DNA from: Druceiella hillmani
Lineage: Eukaryota; Arthropoda; Insecta; Lepidoptera; Hepialidae
Direction of reading: 5' to 3'
Length of the DNA: 64,000 bases
Assembly (NCBI GenBank): GCA_039881145.1
Contig: JAYKKI010000016.1
Coordinates: forward strand, 6,101,001 to 6,165,000
Part shown: piece after piece, positions 57,061 through 64,000 of the stretch
How positions within the stretch are numbered: position 1 is the stretch's first letter
How the letters are laid out: each line of letters begins with the position of its first letter
The notes under the pieces: model-generated
The model's input: the letters and a program-made list of their open reading frames with translations, nothing else
Told to the model about the DNA's origin: nothing
Database searches by the model: none
Translations under genes and position numbers: made by a program

Positions 57061-57068
57061 CTTTTATT

Positions 57069-57256
57069 CACAACTAAATGGAACTACATCATGTGGTATT
57101 ATTTCTACTTTATTTAAATTCTTAGCCACGATCTAGGTTTCGTTGTATGACAACATCTTCAAGTGGGCGATTTGTAAAGATTGACGAAGTCATAGTTGTG
57201 AATAAAAATTAAGTGATAATGAATTTCTATAAAATTAACGTCAAGTATATTCAACT
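57069..57256 (-). mobile_element. hammerhead-family insertion, copy 4 (decayed)
   Basis: An inverted arm (57069-57170) with 'cacaactaaatggaactac', 'ggtattatttctacttta', 'ccacgatctaggtttcg' and 'catcttcaagtgggcg' is followed by the usual right-end tail 'ataatgaatttctataaaat' and 'tcaagtatattcaac'. The right arm's ribozyme part is deleted. A target-site duplication is not clear. It is more diverged than copies 2 and 3. Confidence 0.7.
57126..57166 (-). ncRNA. hammerhead ribozyme relic (core mutation)
   Basis: Minus strand: CCAC, UUGAAGA (first core C changed to U), U, stem II GUUGU-CAU-ACAAC, GAAA, CC-UA-GA with one broken stem III pair, cleavage motif AUC, returning strand GUGG. The overall fold is kept, while a core base and stem III are damaged, so activity is unlikely. 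Confidence 0.5.
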
Positions 57257-57311
57257 TTGTTATATTTGTACATTAATATCTCACAAGTTAAGTATACATA
57301 AATATACATAA

Positions 57312-57316
<5 letters not shown>

Positions 57317-57382
<66 letters not shown>
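57317..57382. repeat. (TA)n microsatellite
   Basis: About 33 TA dinucleotides in an unbroken run, just upstream of the second ~0.8-kb segment. Confidence 0.98.
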
Positions 57383-57383
<1 letters not shown>

Positions 57384-57554
57384 CAAAATAACAAATGTGG
57401 TATCTCAACCAACCCAGCAAGGTTACTTCTGAAATTGTAAATAAAGATTTACATTATATCTAAATCTCAAATGAATGTCACTAAGTAAAATTATACCAAA
57501 ATTTTGGTCTCTACATCGTATATTCTCTGAAAAAATAAACCGAAAGATGGACGG

Positions 57555-58119
57555 ACAGACACCAAATGGACCCATTAAAACTACTGTTGCCCCTGGCTTT
57601 GCTTCTGTGAATTTTCGATTAAAGTGACACGGTGCACATGCAGGTTTTAGTTCCTCGGAACAAGCGGGGAATAATAAGTTTTATATATTCGTTCCGCCAT
57701 CTCTTGATATATAATAATACTAAATTTTTATAATTACCAAAAAACACCTAATTTCATCCTACAGACATTATACTATTCTATCCATATTTATTGTTATAAT
57801 ATTAGCCGTTATACCTATATTTTGCAGATAGAAATTTGTATGGACATGAAACTTTTCGTAATGACTAGTTTTTAATGTAAGTGTATTAATATATACAACA
57901 GTGAAAATTGTTTTATAAATAGATTTAAGTGTCAAGTGACATCTCGAATATCAGCTGTCGTCAATTGAAAATATAATGTTATATGGCTTTCATTCATTTT
58001 TCTTACAACTTAGAGTTATTATAATTTAACTTTTAACGATTTTAGACAAAATATTCCGAGATAAGTATGCCATCTTCATCTTCAAGATACAGGAAATGTT
58101 TATAAAAAATGACTTACGT

Positions 58120-58176
<57 letters not shown>

Positions 58177-58720
58177 AATTTTTGTAAATATATGTTATAA
58201 AAATTTAAAACTGAATAATTGAGACAAGCAAGACAAACAAATAAACAAATTCGCTTTCCTGTTTATAATATTACTAGACATTACTCGCGAATTCGTGTGC
58301 GTAAAAATTAATTTATGACCAAATTTGATATTTCACGGGTAGCATTTTCCATTTATTGAGATTATAAGCTATTGTGATTATACTAATAATGTTGTTATTG
58401 CTGCCATGAAAATACATTTAAGCGCAGACCTTTTTACAAAATTCATTCAGTCTTGTAAGCAAAAGTAACGAAAAAAAATAGAAAAAACTAAAATGAAATA
58501 AAAAACAGCAAGCGCGAACATTTCTACTAAAATTCTATCAGCTTTGAGTACTTAGACGAGAAAAAGTACGAAAGAAATATACAAAACAGACAAACTCAAT
58601 TTCGCATTTATAATATTAGTATTGATTGTTAGAAATTCAGATTAGGTTGGCTACTAATTCAGATGAGCAATTAAAATATGTGTAATGCGATAATTTTCTT
58701 CTCACATTGCAGAAAAAACG
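57555..58720 (+). repeat. ~0.8-kb dispersed segment, copy 2, with internal additions
   Basis: Same landmark order as 54890-55720 ('cccattaaaactactgttgc', 'gattaaagtgacacgg', 'aagtgtcaagtgacatctcg', 'aatatcagctgtcgtcaatt', 'acaaacaaataaacaaattc', 'ttcattcagtcttgtaag'). This copy has about 220 bp inserted at roughly 57690-57900 and a TA array at 58123-58174 absent from copy 1. Its right edge runs into the tandem triplet at 58.7 kb. Confidence 0.8.
58123..58174. repeat. (TA)n microsatellite inside the duplicated segment
   Basis: About 26 TA dinucleotides at a point where the other copy (near 55250) has no array. Confidence 0.97.
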
Positions 58721-59115
58721 TTATTCAGAATAATTACATCTGCAAAAAACATATTGGCCTCTTTTCACTGCCACATGGGTCGGAATTTCAAAAAATTCTT
58801 TGTAAATACGTACTTATATTATGAAGTAAAATTTTCGGAAAATGAGTTTCTACGTTATAGAAAAAAATATTCAGAATAATTAGATCTGTAAAAAATGTAT
58901 TTACCTCTTTCTTCTGCCACATGGATTGGAATTTCGAAAAATTCTTTGCATGTACACACTTAATGATAAATCTTTGAGAAATAAATTTTTGTATCATAAA
59001 AAAAAAATTTTCAAATTAATTAAATTTGTAAAGACGTATTTATTCCTTTTTCACTACCACGTGAGTTGAAATTTTTAAAATGCTTTGTAAATACGTATTT
59101 ACATTGTGAAAGGAA
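58700..59115 (+). repeat. three tandem copies of a ~140-bp unit
   Basis: Each unit contains 'ttcagaataattacatctgc' (then 'ttagatctg', 'taaatttgt'), 'gccacatgggtcggaatttc' (or 'accacgtgagttgaaattt') and 'attctttgtaaatacgta'. Landmarks recur at about 58769, 58915 and 59058. The sequence before the first unit overlaps the end of the ~0.8-kb segment. The 69-codon minus frame at 58788 spans two units and is not a gene. Confidence 0.8.
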
Positions 59116-59119
59116 TGTA

Positions 59120-59900
59120 TTCTCCAAATTTCAGGTTTCTATAATCAGTGGCTCTGTATATCAACCAATAAGTTAACATAGGAATTCTAGAACATTCAAC
59201 ATTTACCTGTGATTTTTTCTTGTAACTATGTAGAGTATATACCAAATGCGTAATATATCATATATATTCAATGGTTAAAAAACTCATTTATCATACCAAG
59301 AAAAAGAAAAGATAATAATTTTTCTATGTTCGTTTTATACGTAAATATCTCATTTCATCTTTTTAAATTTTTAAAATAGCATTTTACTACTCCTAAAAAC
59401 TCCATAAATTCCTGATTATAGCGAAGGAAACTATTTCACTCTAGACACGAAATAGTTCCTTTAAGGATCTATCTTATTTCATATCCAGCGTTTATCTAGC
59501 GTAAGTCTTAAATCAATGGCGAACTTAGAGACATACCGTATCCGATTACATAACTGACTACATTTCTCTATTGCAGACGCTTTCCTTTAAGAACGATTTA
59601 GGCTAAACACGTACCACAAGACAGATGTTGATTCGAAAGAAAGAAACTATTTTACATCGATTTAAATTACTAATACGTATATTATATAGAATATCGTTTT
59701 CAAGAAATCGATTCAAATACTGCATGCAAAAACGGCTTGTTTATTTAAAAAATATAATGTTAAAAATGATAGTAAATTTAAAAAAGAAAGCAACGTAGGT
59801 TGCACTGCCTCCAGCTTCCGTAAACTTTATTAATGGAATGTAAAATCTTACACTGTTGCAAAACTAAGTTTAAAAAAAAACGAGTGTGCTTTAGACCACA
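59120..59900. other. AT-rich stretch without recognised genes
   Basis: Nothing assignable seen. Confidence 0.35.
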
Positions 59901-59903
59901 CAA

Positions 59904-60083
59904 CTGAAGTAAAACTTCAAATTCACAAAATATGAACTTTAAAATTAATTTACAATTTTATCCACTTTAAACGTAGAATATTTCATGTATTGAACAAAAT
60001 AATCATTTATAAAATTGTTCAAGACCGAAATGAAATTACAAAATAATCAAAAAATCACTGTTTGCGTAACGCTAGCAAACTCG

Positions 60084-60181
<98 letters not shown>

Positions 60182-60437
60182 CTTGCACTGTGTCTTAGAT
60201 ATACGAAACATAACTGGCTATGAGAGAGAGAGAAAGAAAAGTGCGCTCGTACCTCTCTCTCTTGTCCCTACAGTAATATACGAAACGTACCTCTTTCTCT
60301 TTCTGTCTTCACTAACTGATATCTCCCTCTCAACTTCCGTTCGCCTCGCCCGATCACACTTTTCGTAACGCTCTCGTCACGCATTCACCAGCTTACTCCC
60401 CAAGTCAAGCTTGCGTAAAGAAGTTTTACTTCAAAAA
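59904..60437. mobile_element. possible foldback element with GAAGTAAAACTTC ends
   Basis: TGAAGTAAAACTTCA (59904-59918) and AAGAAGTTTTACTTCAAAA (60419-60437) bracket a TA array and a pyrimidine-rich, GC-balanced block ('cgttcgcctcgcccgatcac', 'gtaacgctctcgtcacgc'). The end motif is itself nearly palindromic, so the inverted relation is weak evidence. The right block looks like a dispersed repeat known to me from moths, but I cannot confirm that. Confidence 0.35.
60085..60181. repeat. (TA)n microsatellite with CA/GT interruptions
   Basis: Nearly 100 bp of alternating TA with a few C or G interruptions, followed by a GA-rich tract at 60219-60240. The 117-codon plus frame at 60015 is open only because the repeat translates to Tyr-Ile. 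Confidence 0.98.
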
Positions 60438-60439
60438 TA

Positions 60440-61040
60440 TTACACTTAAAGAATTTTTTAGTTATTTTTGTAATAAAAAATGTTTGAAAACGTCTCCAAG
60501 AAAATTTAAAAATTAATAATAAATTTAAATTACGTTATATCAAAATAATATATCCAGTAACTAAAATTGTGTATGTGTTCTTTACTAAAGCAGATAATAT
60601 ATAACACATGTATAAGATAACTTAACAAAAAGCTGTAACAAACCATTGAAGTAACAATATATAAATAAATAACATATAATTAAGATTGTAATGTGTAACA
60701 ATAGGAAATGGTGATTTTTGCTCAAAAATCTCGCTTGTTGCCAATTCTTTTCAACCATCAAAATTTAATGAAAAATAAACCTGAATAAATCAAATTAGTT
60801 TCTGTTAAATTCAAAATTTGTCATTTATTATATATTTATAAAATTAATAACCTCATTATAAATTCATTTGATATTTTATTCTTGTCACATTTCGTATAAA
60901 TCATAAAATATACACACATATGTTGTAAGTAGTTTTTGGATTCGTCTGCTTAATTTCTATTTTAATTCATTAAAAACTAATACATACAATTAATAGTATT
61001 ATTTTACTTGTATATTCTTCGAAAACCCTGGATTACTAAA
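60440..61040. other. AT-rich stretch without recognised genes
   Basis: Nothing assignable seen. Confidence 0.35.
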
Positions 61041-61044
61041 TAAT

Positions 61045-61394
61045 ATCTCGAAAAGTAAATCACATGATATTAATAATGACAATTTATGTTTTATTAATTT
61101 CTCCATTAGAGACCACGCGCTAAAATAAATCGTTACGGCGATTCTCAGAAAATAAAAATCGAGTCACGAATCTATTTCAAAATAATGAATCGCCTGCAAA
61201 TCGATTCACTATTTTTAATATCTAGAAAAGTAAATCACATGATATTAACAATGACAATTGATTTTTTATTAATTTATCCATTGGAGACCATACACTAAAA
61301 TAAATCGTTACGGTGATTCTCAGAAAATAAAAATTGAGTAACGAATCTATTTTAAAATAATGAATCGCTTGCAAATCGGTTTACTATTTTTGAT
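61045..61394 (+). repeat. 175-bp tandem duplication
   Basis: Copies at 61045-61219 and 61220-61394 share 'gaaaagtaaatcacatgata', 'ctaaaataaatcgttacgg', 'gattctcagaaaataaaaat' and 'ataatgaatcgc-tgcaaatcg'. Similarity is high, so the event is fairly recent. Confidence 0.95.
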
Positions 61395-61580
61395 TAATCG
61401 AACGATTATTGTTATTAAAATCCACATCCCTGTATAATATATATAATTCCATCTTATAGAGCGCAATTTTTTTTTATTTTGCAATATGAAACAAACGCCT
61501 AAAGTATTTTTTACCCATTGAAACATGACTTCCAAATGAAATACAAAATTTTGTAACGTTGTACGTCTGAAACGATACAA

Positions 61581-61880
61581 AAGTCAGTGTGATTTTAAAA
61601 TAAATACGTATTACTGGGCATAAAAATCCAAATTAAAATAACAACGTCATAAGTTTGAAAACATCCAGAAGTCAGTTGTTTTAAAGTATATACCTATTAC
61701 TGTAAACTGGTCATAAAAATCTAGATTACAATAACAACGTCACAAGTTTGAAAACATGCAGAAGTCAGTTGCTTTAAAATATATACCTATTACTGTAAAC
61801 TGGTCATAAAATCTAGAATACAATAACAACGTCACAAGTTTGAATAAATACATAGTTGATTGTTTTAAAATGTATTACTG
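61581..61880 (+). repeat. ~90-bp tandem array, 3.3 copies
   Basis: 'gtcagt' starts lie at 61583, 61671 and 61764, with a decayed fourth near 61855 (spacing 88-93 bp). Each unit carries 'acctattactgtaaactgg', 'tcataaaaatctagatta' and 'caataacaacgtcacaagtt'. The first and last units are the most diverged. Confidence 0.9.
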
Positions 61881-61884
61881 TAAA

Positions 61885-63465
61885 TTGAACATAGCTTACA
61901 ATTTCAATTTTTTTTTAAATAAACTCCATTTTGCCTGAGACTTATTTATGGGAGTTTTTTCGGCGTAAATTATGACAATATACTTTCACAACAAACTATA
62001 TTCATGAAATCTGTCTATGTTTAGCAACTACTATCGAACTTTAGTACTTATAACTTTTAATACCCATAAATTTATTAAGAAGTATCTTCAAAGAAAATTC
62101 ATTTCAACTTTCAGCCTCAACGATTTATAAATGAGCGACGAAAAAATGTTCTGCAAATATTTTCAATTTCCATTAAGATAACAATACATAAACAGTCCAA
62201 TGCGACAAGTACCAATTACGTTAAAGTCCTTGTGAAAGTAGATGTATATTTTACGGACAGTGAATGTCAAGAGGATTACTATTCAAATGCCAGGGTCAGT
62301 TTTGGGAACGAGGGATACTACTGAGTTCATACGCAGCAAACAATGTGTAAAAGAACATTCAGTATTCTCGTAACCACGAAACGTAGAAAATCTACGTTAT
62401 ATTTACTTGAGATGCTGATAAATATGTAACTAATTTAATACGAGTGATTTTATATTTATATGAAAAGTTCCATATCCCTTTTGCAGGTGACGTACTAGAT
62501 TTGCTTGGTTCATATATTTAATTTTTTTAAATATTTAATAAAAGTATAACAAGACAATTTTTTCCAATATTTTTAAAAAATTACAATATTAAAAAAAAAT
62601 ATGGATAACAATACGTACATATATATCCATATATATATATATATATGACAAAGCAATGATCTTGAAAATAGTTTAATTCAAATGTTTACCCACGACCTAT
62701 TTGCCAAGACTAAAGTTCAATCAAAGCATTATTCATAATTGAAAGACGGACCTAAATAATTTCAATAGTTACAAAGATTTATTTGTAACCAAGTAGAATG
62801 AATTAACATTCTTTCTAACATATTTCAATGGTCTCCAAAATTTTGCGAATGGTTTATAATTTATTTCAGATTAATCTATTCCAAGATAAATGGTATAATT
62901 GCAATTACTACTACTCTAAACACCATAAACTTTGTAACCCTAGTTCGATGACTTTTTTTCTTATTATAAAAGTCGTTGAAAATGAGTTTGATCTGCTTGA
63001 TTTTTTGAGAAAATGGTTTCATCATTTCTAATCGTATCAAATATGAACATAGCGGAGCACTAGCCCATCAAATAACTTCGTTCCAAACAGATGTCACATA
63101 CAAAAGAAAATTCGAACATTTTTCTTTTCTCTCGACGTTTTAATGAACACAATGAACTTTTCACTAGTTTCATAAAAGCTCGCGCACGTAAACATTATAT
63201 AAATTATTTTTATAGGTGACTAGAAAAAAATTTGTTACGCGAGTGTACGAGTAGGATTCGTAACAGCTTGTTCGTACTACATTACGCATAGAGCTAGTAT
63301 TACGAGAGGAATATAAACATTTAAAGGTATGTAGTATTTGCAATGTATTGTTTAAAACAATAATATTATTTTTAAAAAACTATTTCCTAATATTAACTCA
63401 TGCATCACGTCACTATATTGCATAGTATATTCTTCTTAGGCACATAAATTCGCGAGTTTCCCAAA
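61885..63465. other. AT-rich stretch with one repeat fragment
   Basis: 62140-62230 ('gttctgcaaatattttcaat', 'cgacaagtaccaattacg') is related to 49.6-49.7 kb. A TA run is at 62632-62646. The 67-codon frame at 62828 has no motif. Confidence 0.4.
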
Positions 63466-63469
63466 ATCT

Positions 63470-63790
63470 TTAAGATTCAGAATTATTGCTATAGCTTTCC
63501 GATAAACGTTTTTCATAATTTTTAATTTAGTAATTCTGAGATGGGAAGGGGTCAACTTGATTTTTGGACTGCAGCAGTATTAAATATTGAAATAATGCAG
63601 GTTAATATATTTTATCACTAGGGCAATTTTCGAGTTTTTATGTGTAAAATAGCTTCTGGGAAAAAATTCCCTGAATATTTTCAAGAATATCTGGAGAAGA
63701 GTGTCTAAAATACAATTCTAAGGAAAAGTTTTCGAATCTTTGTTACACCTTCTTTTAGCGTACACTGGAAAAATTCAAGTACTTAATTTG
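63470..63790 (-). repeat. dispersed repeat family A fragments
   Basis: 63470-63560 read on the minus strand ('cggaaagctatagcaataat') fits the family-A block 'gcgggaaaactatagcgatg' at 27.47 kb. It adjoins the segment paired with 55790-55985, which reads in the plus direction. Confidence 0.45.
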
Positions 63791-63794
63791 CCGC

Positions 63795-64000
63795 CTCTAA
63801 AATTTATATAAATATGCGGATTAATATCCTACATGGTTATCCAAACAACGAACGATTTCTGAAGAAAACGAATGTGATAAACGAGCAGGTGAATGATCTT
63901 ATGAGATTTCCACTTTTTCTTTTAGAGGGCTCAAAAAAAACTAAAAAGAATGAAATATGACTGTAAACCTTGAAGCGGTTAATGTCCGTTGACTTTAAGT
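63795..64000. other. AT-rich window end
   Basis: No feature recognised up to the window edge. Confidence 0.4.

Noticed and set aside
60015..60368. 117-codon plus-strand open frame
   Set aside because: It is open only because it crosses a long TA microsatellite that translates to Tyr-Ile; the rest shows no family motif.

Overview
The window is strongly AT-rich animal DNA with almost no open protein-coding sequence. Many decayed transposons, dispersed repeats and local tandem duplications fill it. An insect, most probably a moth or butterfly (Lepidoptera), fits best. Three lines point there: arthropod-type core promoters (initiator plus downstream promoter element), several mariner relics, and dispersed repeats ending in 'acggaaccctaaaaa' next to 'gacagacagacgg', which I recognise from memory as a common moth/butterfly repeat. 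The species cannot be told from this sequence. None of the longer open frames looks like an intact gene.

Layout. 1-15 kb: a mariner relic abutting a ribozyme-bearing retroelement fragment, a triplicated ~150-bp repeat, a long-TIR foldback element, a 59/55-bp satellite, a second ribozyme-bearing insertion with clear target-site duplications, and a tRNA-like SINE head. 15.4-15.55 kb: a minus-strand core promoter and non-coding first exon; the gene body would run leftward. 16-26 kb: a tandem duplication, a second mariner relic, a perfect 30-bp hairpin, the best-preserved ribozyme-element insertion, a 35-bp minisatellite and a LINE tail. 27-42 kb: dispersed repeats, two RTE-like LINE tails, a tandem duplication and another tRNA-like SINE. 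42.9-45.9 kb is the only gene-like island: a broken THAP/P-element-like gene on the minus strand, arranged head to head with a plus-strand promoter, spliced leader exon and broken pipsqueak-type helix-turn-helix reading frame. 46-64 kb: foldback elements, candidate minus-strand splice sites, a third mariner relic, two diverged copies of a ~0.8-kb segment, long TA arrays and several tandem duplications.

The most interesting signal is a family of short elements (copies near 1.9, 10.4, 18.7 and 57.1 kb). Their shared sequence folds as a minimal type I hammerhead ribozyme, and their inverted-arm architecture with 12-13 bp target-site duplications resembles Penelope-like retroelement termini. Each copy carries different damage, so none is certainly active, but together they define the complete ribozyme.

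All coordinates and motifs were read by eye. Family names rest on recognised motifs, not searches.
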